Shown in pieces: positions 36,023 through 44,530 of a stretch of 64,000 nt of DNA (position 1 is the first letter of the stretch; every line of letters starts with the position of its first letter). The notes beneath the pieces are model-generated. The model was not told the origin of the DNA. It saw only the letters and a program-made list of their open reading frames with translations, and made no database searches. Position numbers and translations under genes: made by a program. Source of the DNA: Synergistaceae bacterium (GTDB taxonomy: Bacteria; Synergistota; Synergistia; Synergistales; Synergistaceae); the NCBI GenBank assembly GCA_031289775.1, contig JAITOY010000018.1:1-64000 (forward strand), written 5' to 3'.

Positions 36023-37432
36023 TCACTTCCTGCGCCTGAGCGGCAGCGCCGCCAGCAGCAGGAGCGGGGCCGCGCCGAAACCGGCGTTGCAGCTGCCGTT
36101 GTCGACGTTCAGCGTATGTGAGCCGCCCTCCGCGTCGTTCCACTCGTCGTCATCTTCGCCGGTATTGCCATAGTTTCCGTCCGAAACATCGTCGTCGCCG
36201 TCGCCGGCGGACGTGACTTTCACCGAAATCGGCGTAGTCCTGAAGTACTCCTTGGTAACACTTGTCCTGTATAGTATGACGACTTCCGTCGAGCCGGCTT
36301 TCAGACCTCTGAGGCTCAACTTATACGAGTTGCCGCCGGCTGACGTCCATGAGTCAAAGGCTGCCACGGACTCGTCCGCTATCTGCACCGCGCGGTAATA
36401 CTCGAGTGAACTCGGGTCGGAAGATGGATTCACGTAGGAGGTATAGTCCACCTTAAACGCTATTTCCAAGTTCTTTGTGTTCATGGCTGGGATCTCGTGC
36501 TCTTGTGTAAACACCGACAACAGGGTTTCGTCCGTCAATCCATTGTCGCTTTCGTCGAACTTGTCCAGAACTTCGCTGGAAGAACCGCCGCCCGACGCGG
36601 TGAATATCCAGCTATAAACCGACACGACATTGTCTTGCGAGTCGTCCCAATCGAAGTCGACCTGGACGCTTACGAGGTTCTCTGGGTCGTAGCTGGAAGT
36701 CGATGTGACTGTCAGGTCGCCTGAGGGGACGCTGCCCGCCGCGAAATTTTTCGAGGCGACGCGGGGAACGCCGCTTTTGTAACGGGCGGTCACGGTGATA
36801 ACCCCGGCTTTATCGATCGGTCGAGGCGATCTGGTTTTATCGTCCGACTTGACCATTTTCCAGTTGAAGTTCCTGCCGTCAGAGGCGAACTCGACGTAAG
36901 GGACATACGACTCCAACTGCTCGCTGACGGTTTTGAAGTCAGGAACCGTGCTATTCTTAAGCGGGGCGCCACTGACTTGCCAATTAAAATTTGAACCCCG
37001 CAAGCCCCCGTCAGCCGGCCCTATGAACCTCGTTATAAAGAAATCGCCAAGGGACGGCTCGAAAGCGGTATAATCCGAGGCGCCGCCCGAGCAGCTCAGA
37101 ACGAAAGAACTTTCCGCACCCGCTTCAGGCACTCCGTTTTTAACATTGAAGAGCTTCCCGGCCGCGTCCGTGTAACTATAGCTGCCGTCTTGGATAGTCA
37201 ACGTTCCTCTGGGCTCTCCGATCTCGCTGGAAACCAGAGGCTTATCCTGCCGCGCCTGAAAGCGCGCTCCGCTAAACGCCGCGTTGCTGTACGACGTCTT
37301 GCCGCCGGAGAAACCGGCCTTCGCTTCGTAGAAAATATACATAGCTTCGTCGTAGGCGGCGGCCGCGCCGGCGAAAACGAACAGCGGTGCGAAGGCCGCA
37401 AGGATAGTTAAAATTGTTAAAAACTTTCTCAC
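36023..37432 (-). CDS. Secreted Synergist-CTERM protein A
   Basis: 469 aa exported protein. Signal peptide residues 1-26 (MRKFLTILTILAAFAPLFVF, then AGAAAA). The C-terminus is GSCNAGFGA, a hydrophobic stretch (about 452-464) and RRRK, the Synergistetes-specific sorting signal with its invariant Cys. This predicts processing and surface or membrane anchoring by a dedicated sorting enzyme not in this window. The body is probably beta-rich, with a conserved core GPADGGLRGSNFNWQVSG and an FNWK motif shared with protein B (40843-42093). A low-complexity acidic linker (DGDDDVSDGNYGNTGEDDDEW) precedes the sorting signal. Start is GTG 37432 with GGAGGGG 7 nt upstream. Function unknown. Confidence 0.85.
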   Translation of the reverse strand: MRKFLTILTILAAFAPLFVFAGAAAAYDEAMYIFYEAKAGFSGGKTSYSNAAFSGARFQARQDKPLVSSEIGEPRGTLTIQDGSYSYTDAAGKLFNVKNGVPEAGAESSFVLSCSGGASDYTAFEPSLGDFFITRFIGPADGGLRGSNFNWQVSGAPLKNSTVPDFKTVSEQLESYVPYVEFASDGRNFNWKMVKSDDKTRSPRPIDKAGVITVTARYKSGVPRVASKNFAAGSVPSGDLTVTSTSSYDPENLVSVQVDFDWDDSQDNVVSVYSWIFTASGGGSSSEVLDKFDESDNGLTDETLLSVFTQEHEIPAMNTKNLEIAFKVDYTSYVNPSSDPSSLEYYRAVQIADESVAAFDSWTSAGGNSYKLSLRGLKAGSTEVVILYRTSVTKEYFRTTPISVKVTSAGDGDDDVSDGNYGNTGEDDDEWNDAEGGSHTLNVDNGSCNAGFGAAPLLLLAALPLRRRK

Positions 37433-37478
37433 AAAAAATCCCCTCCTTTTTCAATGAGGAGATTATACTATAAAACTG

Positions 37479-37550
37479 GATAAAATAACGCTCCTTCGGC
37501 TGGCGCAAATGGCCAGGGACAAAGCGTACGCGTTGAATTTTGAGGAATGA
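37479..37550 (+). repeat. Repeated C-terminal coding fragment, copy B
   Basis: Plus-strand counterpart of 14503-14580, reading DKITLLRLAQMARDKAYALNFEE then TGA. It ends 52 nt before the start of the Rpn-family gene at 37603, in the gap behind Synergist-CTERM protein A. Near-identity at DNA level over about 70 nt, including the synonymous differences expected of a once-coding sequence. Confidence 0.6.
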
Positions 37551-37602
37551 TATGAGATATTACCTTTAGTGCCTTCATTTTCTCTGTTATAATTGTTTAA
37601 AG

Positions 37603-38598
37603 ATGGGATGTGAGCCAATGATCGAATCGGTCGAAGATGATTATATCGGAGAAGCCTTCTCCAGTGAACTTGACGAACTGATTCCCAGAACGAGGGACGA
37701 CGCCGTCGAGCGTTTGAAACAGGGCAGGCTCTTTCGCCTTCTGGATAGCATAATAAAATTTATTCTGGCTCGCCCAGAGAACGAAGCCATCTGCCGCGAC
37801 TTTTTGAACGCGGTCATATTTCCCGATGGGTCGAGGGAGTTCACCCTCATAGAAGTTTTGGGCAGCGATACGCCTCCGGCCCGTCTGCGAGGCAGGGGAA
37901 GCCGCATCGACCTGCGTGGCGTGCTGGACGACGACTCGATGCTGAACGTAGAAATACAGATCAACTACGACGCGGCCCACGCGAGCCGCGCCGTCTATTA
38001 CTGGTCGCTCGTCCACACAAACCAGCTCGAATCCGGGGATCTGTACAAAGAGACGAGCAGAACCGTCAGCATAAACGTCCTCGGCTTCGACATGCTGAAG
38101 CTCGAAAAAAATTTCTGCAACAGCTACTCCATCCGCAACGACGGAAGCAGCAGAGTCCTCTCCGACGACCTGAAAATAATTTTCATCGAGCTGCCCAAGT
38201 ACATAAGGGAGCTTAAAAAACCCGGGCGTAAACTAAAAAGCAAGCTCGAACGCTGGCTCTGTTTCCTCGTCGGCCTGGAGGACGAGCACATGCCGAACAT
38301 GGCGGAAGAGGCGCCGCTTATTGGAACGGCCATCGAGCAGGAGAAGCTTTTTATAGTGGACGAGCGCCTGAGAATGGCCTATATCGACGACCTCATGGAT
38401 ATGTACTCGGAGCGCCGCCGCGAGGCCCGCGCGATGAAGCTCGAAAAGGACAAGCTGGAGCTCGTCGAGGAGAACAAAAAACACCTCCGGAACGAACGGC
38501 GGACCGCCGTCAAATTCGCCGAGCTGGGCCTGACCATCGAGGAGATAGCGGTCACAATGGGCGTGGAGGACGAAGACGCTCGTAATTTTTTGGCCTGA
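37603..38598 (+). CDS. Rpn-family recombination-promoting nuclease / putative transposase
   Basis: 331 aa PD-(D/E)XK-type protein. Seen: N-terminal helical part with DDAVERLKQGRLFRLLDSIIKF and DFLNAVIFPDGSREFTL; core SRIDLRGVLDDDSMLNVEIQI near residues 105-125 (catalytic-type Asp, then E-x-Q); RAVYYWSLVHTNQLESGDLY; and a charged C-terminus with a helix-turn-helix-like end (LGLTIEEIAVTMGVEDEDA). Rpn homologues stimulate RecA-independent recombination and cut DNA in vitro; many are annotated as transposases though no terminal inverted repeats are seen here. It lies between the two Synergist-CTERM paralogues, 52 nt after repeat copy B. Start chosen as given; ATG at 37618 is an alternative. Confidence 0.85.
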   Translation: MGCEPMIESVEDDYIGEAFSSELDELIPRTRDDAVERLKQGRLFRLLDSIIKFILARPENEAICRDFLNAVIFPDGSREFTLIEVLGSDTPPARLRGRGSRIDLRGVLDDDSMLNVEIQINYDAAHASRAVYYWSLVHTNQLESGDLYKETSRTVSINVLGFDMLKLEKNFCNSYSIRNDGSSRVLSDDLKIIFIELPKYIRELKKPGRKLKSKLERWLCFLVGLEDEHMPNMAEEAPLIGTAIEQEKLFIVDERLRMAYIDDLMDMYSERRREARAMKLEKDKLELVEENKKHLRNERRTAVKFAELGLTIEEIAVTMGVEDEDARNFLA

Positions 38599-38666
38599 GG
38601 CTGCCGGCCGCGGGCTGAAATCTCATTTTTTGATAGAAAAGCCGATTTAAAGCGCGCATGACATGA

Positions 38667-38694
38667 TTGACAGAATGTTATTTATGCGTATAAT
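38667..38694 (+). promoter_or_regulatory. Consensus sigma-70 promoter of the SLH porin
   Basis: TTGACA at 38667-38672, 16-nt spacer, TATAAT at 38689-38694: both hexamers perfect. It predicts strong constitutive transcription starting near 38701, about 340 nt before the porin ATG. Confidence 0.85.
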
Positions 38695-38700
38695 GTTTCT

Positions 38701-39042
38701 CGGTAGTCGTATCTTCAATGTGATGATTTTTGCGCCCATCTCGTTTGAGGTTTTGCGTCGCCGGCAGGTTTGCTTCCCTGCGCGCTACTTGACAATCCGG
38801 ACCCCCGGATACCAACACAGCTCAGTACCCCGCGACGACCCCGGATGACAGGAAAGGAGGTGCAAGACCCCCAGTCAATATGGGAGAGCGGAGCCAGAGG
38901 CGGATCTGAAGGCAAAAAGCGGTGGAATAAGCGAAGATTGCGGGCAAGGAAACGTGGATACTTTCCCGGCATATTCGTCAAAACCGCCCCCGAAGGCCCA
39001 AAGGCCGCAAAATAAAACACAACCAAGGGGGTTGTATACACA
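38701..39042 (+). other. Long 5' leader of the SLH porin gene
   Basis: About 340 nt between the consensus promoter and the porin start. It holds an isolated strong AAGGAGGTG at 38854-38862, followed 17 nt later by a 9-codon reading frame (38880-38909), and the porin's own AAGGGGG site 11 nt before its ATG. No known riboswitch class recognised. Confidence 0.5.
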
Positions 39043-40602
39043 ATGAAAAAGATTCTGATAGCAGTACTTGTAGTGGTAATAGCGGCGTTTGCGGCGCCTG
39101 TTTTCGCCGCGACAAACCCGTTCATGGACGTACCGGCGAGCCATTGGGCTTATGACGCGGTTTCTCAGCTCGCGGCCCGCGGGATCATCTCCGGTTATCC
39201 CGACGGTTCCCTGAAGGGCGGACAGCCCGGCACCCGTTACGAAATCGCTTCCCTGATCGCGCGCAGCCTCGCGAGGGTTGACCTCGAGAAGGCGAGCAAG
39301 CAGGATGTCGAACTCCTGAAGAAGCTCATCGTCGAGTTCAAAGACGAGCTGGACGCCCTCGGCGTGAGGGTAGACAGGCTCGACGAGCGCGTAGCGGTTC
39401 TCGAGAGCGAAATCGGCGGATGGCACATCTGGGGCGACCTGGACTTCCGCGCGAAGTTCACTGGCCACAACGAAGCCGATGCCAGCAGGAACGACAGCGG
39501 GCTCTATAACCGCACCGGCAAAAACGATTTCTATCTCGACCACTATCGCGTATACCTGAGCAAGAGGATCGACGAGAACACGTCCTTCACGACCCGCCTC
39601 GGCGCGACCGGAGGCAGCAAGGGCGGCGATGACGACGCGGCCGTCGTGTGGCAGCGCTACTATGTCACAACGAAGCTCCCCTATGACGTGACGTTCATCG
39701 TCGGCCGTCAGCCGATCGATTACGAAGCCGACCTTGACCTGTACATAGACGACGACGCGCTCGTCGGCGACTACAACAGAACCGGCTTCACGTTCATAAA
39801 GAACTGGGGCATCGCCGATCTCTCCCTCTCGTTCATTCGCCAGGGTGACAACGGTTGGCTCGACAAATCAGTCTTCCTTGGCGCTGGTGGCGCCGCTGCT
39901 CTTGCTGACCTTGACGATCTCCCGCAAGAGTACACTGAGATCACGGCGAAACTGAACTTCAACTTCAACGAGCGCGTCTATGCCGGCCTTCTCGGCTATT
40001 ACGACATACCCGACGAGGAGTATTGGCTGCCGACGGCCCCTCTTAGCGAGACCGACACCGATCTCTCGACGTTCGGCATCTACGCCGGTTTCAAGTTCAC
40101 GCCCTCCATCGAGTTGAAGGGTATCTACTACTTCCAGAATCAGGGCGACACGATTGGTCAGATCATTGGCCAGACCGCTACCGGCTACGATGACTCCGCC
40201 AACGCCTGGAAGATCATACTCGACGTCGATCAGGAAGCGCTGAAGTTCACGTCCCTCTGGCTGGAGTACTCCCAGATCGACAACAACTTCCTCTACACAC
40301 AGGATCCATATGCCTTCGACAACGTGGGGATTTTGAATAACAAGCCATGGGAGGGCGACTCCAGCACATCGGTCTTGTTCGTATCGGCAAGGCAGCAGTG
40401 GAACGAGAAGTGGGGCACGTTTGAGCGTTATGTCAACGCCGACTATGACAATAGGAACATTCACGACGCTACGGACTGGACGTTCGGCGTCGACTACCAG
40501 CTCAACCCGGCAGTTCTGTTAGAGCTCGCCTACGACAGCCTCGACTTCGGCGACGACCAGGACGACCATCTCATCCGCTTCAGGACGTTCGTAACGTTCT
40601 GA
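39043..40602 (+). CDS. SLH-domain outer-membrane porin
   Basis: 519 aa major outer-membrane protein. Signal peptide about residues 1-22 (MKKILIAVLVVVIAAFAAPV...); one S-layer homology domain about 24-78 (FMDVPASHWAYDAVSQLAAR ... GYPDGS ... TRYEIASLIAR); a heptad-rich coiled coil about 83-125 (DVELLKKLIVEFKDELDALG...); then a beta-barrel of alternating aromatic strands (about 130-519) ending in Phe, the usual signal for barrel assembly. In diderms such as Negativicutes and Synergistetes, SLH-porins bind the cell wall and tether the outer membrane. A consensus promoter, long leader and strong terminator suggest very high expression. Confidence 0.93.
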   Translation: MKKILIAVLVVVIAAFAAPVFAATNPFMDVPASHWAYDAVSQLAARGIISGYPDGSLKGGQPGTRYEIASLIARSLARVDLEKASKQDVELLKKLIVEFKDELDALGVRVDRLDERVAVLESEIGGWHIWGDLDFRAKFTGHNEADASRNDSGLYNRTGKNDFYLDHYRVYLSKRIDENTSFTTRLGATGGSKGGDDDAAVVWQRYYVTTKLPYDVTFIVGRQPIDYEADLDLYIDDDALVGDYNRTGFTFIKNWGIADLSLSFIRQGDNGWLDKSVFLGAGGAAALADLDDLPQEYTEITAKLNFNFNERVYAGLLGYYDIPDEEYWLPTAPLSETDTDLSTFGIYAGFKFTPSIELKGIYYFQNQGDTIGQIIGQTATGYDDSANAWKIILDVDQEALKFTSLWLEYSQIDNNFLYTQDPYAFDNVGILNNKPWEGDSSTSVLFVSARQQWNEKWGTFERYVNADYDNRNIHDATDWTFGVDYQLNPAVLLELAYDSLDFGDDQDDHLIRFRTFVTF

Positions 40603-40655
40603 GTTACAAAAAACAACGGGATACAAGGTTGACGCAGCACTAATTCCGCTCCCGC

Positions 40656-40683
40656 AGGGAGGGCCCAGGCCCTCCCTTTTTTT
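40656..40683 (+). terminator. Porin terminator
   Basis: AGGGAGGGC / GCCCTCCCT stem with a short CCAG loop, followed by a run of seven T residues, 55 nt after the porin stop. Confidence 0.9.
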
Positions 40684-40811
40684 GTGGGCTGTTTCCGCGA
40701 GGTGAGATGAATACAGCTGGCGGCGGCTTTTTGCCTCCCTATTCTTGGATAATCCATTTACCAGACTTTTTACTTCATCCAAATATCACTCCCAATTATG
40801 TAGATTTTCTG

Positions 40812-40817
40812 TATAAT
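40812..40817 (+). promoter_or_regulatory. -10 element upstream of Synergist-CTERM protein B
   Basis: Perfect TATAAT 26 nt before the ATG; no good -35 at standard spacing. The GGAGGGG site at 40831-40837 follows. Confidence 0.45.
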
Positions 40818-40842
40818 ATTTTCACCATGAGGAGGGGTTTTG

Positions 40843-42093
40843 ATGAGAAAAATTTTCAGTACAGCGGTTTTATCGGCGTGTCTGTCTCTGTCCATTTTCG
40901 CCGCTGCCGCCGCGGCGTATACGTCGACGGAGACCGGCCATAACTCGTTCGCCGTCATAGTCGATGGCAAGTCGATCTACGACACGGCTCGTTTCGGGGG
41001 AATATCATTTTACGTCGAGGAGGACGGGGTGGAGTCGAGCGAGACGAATCTGGCGACTGCCGGTTCCATAACTATCTACGATGGCGACTATTCATATTAC
41101 GACCTCAGCGGCAACCTCAGCGGCGAAGTGACGGGCGAAACGAGACAGTTCGGCCTCGTCCCGGAGCGCGGAAATATCGGGTTTGTGCCGGCGCTCGCCA
41201 ACGGAACGCGAATCATTTTCAGGGGCAGCGCGGACGGGGGTCTGAGGGGGAAAAATTTTACCTGGGCCCTTACCGAAAAAGCGCCGCACAGCGGGGTCAT
41301 CCCAAACATGAGGACAACAAAGGAACAGTTGGACACGTTTGCGCCATATATCGAGCTTAACGAGGCACATACGAGATTTAACTGGAAAATCGTAAAGCCG
41401 GGCAGCGACGAGGCGATATCCCCGCCCATCGCCGGTTCGTACAGGATACGCCTCTATGACAAAAAAGGCGGCGAGCATATAGCCCAGAATACGGACGGAT
41501 GGCTGCGTTTCGGCGAAAATTCTACGCGGCATCCGTCCGGTTATGTCGACGTTCCGCAGGGTTATAGCGTCGACGACGTCCAATACGCGAGGGTCGATAT
41601 CGACCTGGACGGCGAGAGCGACGACTCCTCCGTTCTTTCGACGTACCATTGGAGGTTTGACGTAGCAAACCGCACCGACACGGATAATGGGCTGGATAAA
41701 GAAAACACGGATTTTTCCGCTGACGAACCCATAACGATTCTGGTTGGCGAGGTAAAAACCCTGAATATATCGTTCAAACCCGGTTATTACACATACAACG
41801 ACACAAAACCCGCGCTGATAGCGGACGAAACCGTGCTTCAGCAGACGTCCTGGCGTGAGCTCGGCCCGGAAGAATACGAGTTAAAGCTCAGAGGAGCGAG
41901 CAACGGAGAGACCTCCTTCAGCGTCTTGTATTGGGATGAATACGGCCAGCTCTATAGGACGGAACCGACCACTGTAATAGTCGGCAGCGGCGTTGCGGTT
42001 GGCGGCGGCGGCGGCGGGGGCGGCGGCTGCAACGCCGGTTTCGGCGCCGTCCTGCTATTGGCGGCGGGCAGGACGCTGCTCAGGAAGAGATAA
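40843..42093 (+). CDS. Secreted Synergist-CTERM protein B
   Basis: 416 aa exported paralogue of the protein at 36023-37432. Signal peptide about residues 1-25 (MRKIFSTAVLSACLSLSIFA...). Shared core GSADGGLRGKNFTWALTEK near 130, then a TKEQLDTFAPYIEL and RFNWKIVK segment that lines up with SEQLESYVPYVEF and NFNWKMVK of protein A. A run of nine glycines leads to CNAGFGA, a hydrophobic stretch and RTLLRKR: the Synergistetes C-terminal sorting signal. Start ATG 40843 with GGAGGGG 5 nt upstream (an in-frame TTG lies one codon earlier). Function unknown; likely a surface-anchored protein. Confidence 0.85.
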   Translation: MRKIFSTAVLSACLSLSIFAAAAAAYTSTETGHNSFAVIVDGKSIYDTARFGGISFYVEEDGVESSETNLATAGSITIYDGDYSYYDLSGNLSGEVTGETRQFGLVPERGNIGFVPALANGTRIIFRGSADGGLRGKNFTWALTEKAPHSGVIPNMRTTKEQLDTFAPYIELNEAHTRFNWKIVKPGSDEAISPPIAGSYRIRLYDKKGGEHIAQNTDGWLRFGENSTRHPSGYVDVPQGYSVDDVQYARVDIDLDGESDDSSVLSTYHWRFDVANRTDTDNGLDKENTDFSADEPITILVGEVKTLNISFKPGYYTYNDTKPALIADETVLQQTSWRELGPEEYELKLRGASNGETSFSVLYWDEYGQLYRTEPTTVIVGSGVAVGGGGGGGGGCNAGFGAVLLLAAGRTLLRKR

Positions 42094-42116
42094 AAAACCA
42101 GCAAAACCAGAGAAAT

Positions 42117-42165
42117 AAGCCTCTTTTCGTTTCGCCCCGGACGAAGCGTGAAGGGGCTTCTTTTT
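42117..42165 (+). terminator. Terminator after Synergist-CTERM protein B
   Basis: AAGCCTCTT pairs (one G-T wobble) with AAGGGGCTT around an inner CGTTTCG/CGAAGCG stem, followed by CTTTTT. It sits in the convergent gap before surE. Confidence 0.75.
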
Positions 42166-42974
42166 CACTTCTTCGCCTTTATTTTCAGCGAATTTGAAAG
42201 GGTATCCTCCAGCCCGGCCGACTTCAGGTCGTCGAGGAGCGCGTAGTGGGTCATGTCGAGGAAAACGGGCGTGACGGAGACATAGCCCTCGGCGACGGCG
42301 GTTACGTCCGTGCCCGGGCTCTGTTCGTCCGTCACATCGCCGGCCAGCCAGTAGCAATCCCGGCCTCTTGGGTCTTTCACGTTGATGAATTTGTCATTGT
42401 AGTTTCGCCGTCCCCTGCTCGTGAGTTTGAAGCCCTTTATATCCTTCATGAGCGCGTTCGGCACGTTTACGTTCAGGATGACGCCCTCCGGGAGGCCCTC
42501 TTTCTCGACGTAATCGAGCACCGCCATGCCTGTTATCGCGGCCGTCATATTGTGCCCGAACGTCTCTCCATGTTGTACGCAGAGGGATATCGCCACGGCG
42601 GGCCTGCCTAGTATGGCGGCCTCGATGGCGGCGCTGACTGTGCCGGAGTACAGGACGTCGTCGCCGAGGTTTGGCCCCTGGTTTATGCCGGAGACTACAA
42701 AGTCGGCCTGTGGGAACAGCAGTTCGAGGCCGAGCGAGACGCAGTCGCACGGCGTGCCGTCACAGGAGTACGCGGAGACGCCGGCGGGGTACATCCCTGG
42801 GTCGAGCGGGTGGACGCGCACGGGCTGCGTCATCGTGATGGAGTGGCCCATTCCGCTGCGCTCGCGATCCGGCGCGACTACGGCCGACAGACAGCCCCTG
42901 TCAGCCAGGAGTTTCGATATCATCTGTATGCCCTGAGAGATAACACCGTCGTCGTTAGTGAGCAAAACCTTCAT
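42165..42974 (-). CDS. surE: 5'/3'-nucleotidase SurE
   Basis: 269 aa metal-dependent phosphatase that removes phosphate from nucleoside monophosphates and short polyphosphates. Seen: LLTNDDG with the two metal-binding Asp at residues 8-9, APDRERSGMGHSITMTQPVRV with the conserved Ser, YSCDGTPCDCVSLGL, and FVVSGINQGPNLGDDVLYSGTVSAA with the metal-binding Asn. Length is typical. AGGAGG lies 8 nt before the ATG. It is the last gene of the uvrD-coaE/cutA-M50-surE minus-strand cluster, 13 nt after the M50 protease stop. Confidence 0.95.
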   Translation of the reverse strand: MKVLLTNDDGVISQGIQMISKLLADRGCLSAVVAPDRERSGMGHSITMTQPVRVHPLDPGMYPAGVSAYSCDGTPCDCVSLGLELLFPQADFVVSGINQGPNLGDDVLYSGTVSAAIEAAILGRPAVAISLCVQHGETFGHNMTAAITGMAVLDYVEKEGLPEGVILNVNVPNALMKDIKGFKLTSRGRRNYNDKFINVKDPRGRDCYWLAGDVTDEQSPGTDVTAVAEGYVSVTPVFLDMTHYALLDDLKSAGLEDTLSNSLKIKAKK

Positions 42975-42987
42975 GATAATATACCTC

Positions 42988-43623
42988 CTAAAATTGAAAG
43001 AGAAAAAGACGCAAAAGAAGCTGGATGATTGGATTCATTATAAGCGGCAGGATGCCAGTGAATACAAGTATCAGGATTATTACCATCCCATATTGTTCGA
43101 GAAAGAAAAATGTCCTCATCTGTGATGGGGGCAGCATAACCGCCAATATCTTAGACCCGTCGAGCGGCGGTATCGGTATGAGGTTGAACACTCCGAGGCC
43201 TATGTTCATGTACAGAAAATTCAGGATAAGCGTCGTGATAGATCTGGATTGCAGCAGCAGGGCAGGGAATAAATTCAGCAGTATCCCGAAAAAAATCGCG
43301 GTGAGAAAGTTGCCTCCAGCCCCGGCGAAACTGACAAGGGCTATATCCCTTCTCGGGTTTTTAAAATACCTCGAGTTGATGGGGACAGGTTTCGCCCAGC
43401 CGAAGCGGAGAAAAACCAGCATAAGCGTGCCGACCAAGTCCAGATGGGCCATAGGGTTAAGCGACAGCCGCCCCTGAGAGGCTGCTGTCCTGTCGCCCAG
43501 CTTGAACGCCATCCACCCGTGACAGAACTCGTGAAACGAAAGCGCCCAGAGGACAGAGGGCAGCCGCAGCAGCATATCGGCAAGCCAGGATGCGGAGCCA
43601 AAATTCGAAGGGAAAAACCCCAT
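42988..43623 (-). CDS. Membrane-embedded M50 (site-2 protease-like) metalloprotease
   Basis: 211 aa integral membrane protein of the short M50 group. Seen: ALSFHEFCHGWMAFKLGD, where HEFCH (residues 31-35) is the HExxH zinc motif inside a membrane helix; AGAGGNFLTAIF; and NLIPIPPLDGSKIL near 140, which brings the third zinc ligand (Asp) close. Several other hydrophobic helices. It lacks the PDZ domain of RseP-type proteases. Its substrate is unknown; in this group, cleavage of membrane-bound peptides or anti-sigma factors is usual. It starts 22 nt after the CoaE-CutA stop, with GAAAGGA as ribosome binding site. Confidence 0.88.
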   Translation of the reverse strand: MGFFPSNFGSASWLADMLLRLPSVLWALSFHEFCHGWMAFKLGDRTAASQGRLSLNPMAHLDLVGTLMLVFLRFGWAKPVPINSRYFKNPRRDIALVSFAGAGGNFLTAIFFGILLNLFPALLLQSRSITTLILNFLYMNIGLGVFNLIPIPPLDGSKILAVMLPPSQMRTFFFLEQYGMVIILILVFTGILPLIMNPIIQLLLRLFLFQF

Positions 43624-43645
43624 TACTCAACACGTCCTTTCAAGG

Positions 43646-44530
43646 TCAACCGCAGTTTTCGACTATCCACTCGAGCGTGGCCGGATCCGCGTGGGCGAGT
43701 TCCGTAGCGGTGACAGCCGGCAGTTCGTATGGGTGATTCTCGCGAATGCACTCCATAGCGGCCCTTAGCGAGCGCTCCGTCGTATAGCACGTCAGCCGCC
43801 ACTCGCGAGACGTGTTGACCGCGCCTTCCCAGCGATAACGACTGTTCGTCTCGACTATATTGGCGCCGCTCGCGAGACGCCGTTCGACGAGCAGGGACGA
43901 AATTCTCTCGGCGTCGGCGAACGAACAGCAATAGGCCGACACCTCATGCGCGCTCGCCATAGCGAACAGGCGTTCGCAAAAGGGACGAACCGCGCGCTCC
44001 CACGACTCCATATCCATGTCATTCACAAGCGTGACGTTCGATTTTTTTTTCTTCCCTGCGGCGCCGAGCATGAAGCGCTCGCGGCGCGCTATCTCTCCCG
44101 CGTCCCAGCCTCTGTCGGCGTTTCGCCTTATCCTTGCGTCCAGTGGCGCCGTGACGTATATCACATAATCGACCCAGTCGCGGGCGGCAGTCTCGAACAG
44201 CAGCGGTATCTCGACCACGACGAGGCCTCTGGACGAGCGGACGAGGCGATTTATGTCGGCGGCCGTGCCGGGGTGTATCAGGGCGTTCATGAAACGATAT
44301 TCCTCGTCGTCGGCGAAAGCGGCCCGCGCTATCGCGGCAAAGTCGGCCGCGCCGTTTGGCGCCGCTCCGCTCCCCCATCGCCTGACTGCCGATTCGAGCA
44401 CGTCGGGCTTCGACCACTGCGACTTCGCTACCGCGTCGGCGCTTATCACCGTCGCGCCTAGCGAGGCCGAAACAGCGGCGAGCGTGCTTTTACCAGCTCC
44501 AACGTCGCCCGTGACCGCCGCCGCGAACAT
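43646..44530 (-). CDS. coaE: Dephospho-CoA kinase fused to CutA-like domain
   Basis: 294 aa two-domain protein. Residues about 1-190: dephospho-CoA kinase, the last step of CoA synthesis, with P-loop GDVGAGKST (8-16), VISADAVAK, LIHPGT and VVEIPLLFE. Residues about 193-294: a CutA-type domain (ferredoxin-like trimer, linked to divalent-metal tolerance) with ERRLASGANIVETNSRYRWEG, ENHPYELP and a LEWIVEN end, aligning with LAACVTLIPGATSLYYWEG and HHPYQTPE of E. coli CutA. The join is continuous, with no stop or shift. GGAGG lies 6 nt before the ATG. The 5' end overlaps uvrD by 41 nt. Trimeric CutA could impose a trimer on CoaE; CoaE trimers have been reported, but the functional link is unknown. 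Confidence 0.88.
   Translation of the reverse strand: MFAAAVTGDVGAGKSTLAAVSASLGATVISADAVAKSQWSKPDVLESAVRRWGSGAAPNGAADFAAIARAAFADDEEYRFMNALIHPGTAADINRLVRSSRGLVVVEIPLLFETAARDWVDYVIYVTAPLDARIRRNADRGWDAGEIARRERFMLGAAGKKKKSNVTLVNDMDMESWERAVRPFCERLFAMASAHEVSAYCCSFADAERISSLLVERRLASGANIVETNSRYRWEGAVNTSREWRLTCYTTERSLRAAMECIRENHPYELPAVTATELAHADPATLEWIVENCG

Noticed and set aside
38770-39015. 81-codon frame inside the porin leader
   Set aside because: Basic, Arg/Pro-rich translation without a proper ribosome binding site; treated as non-coding leader.
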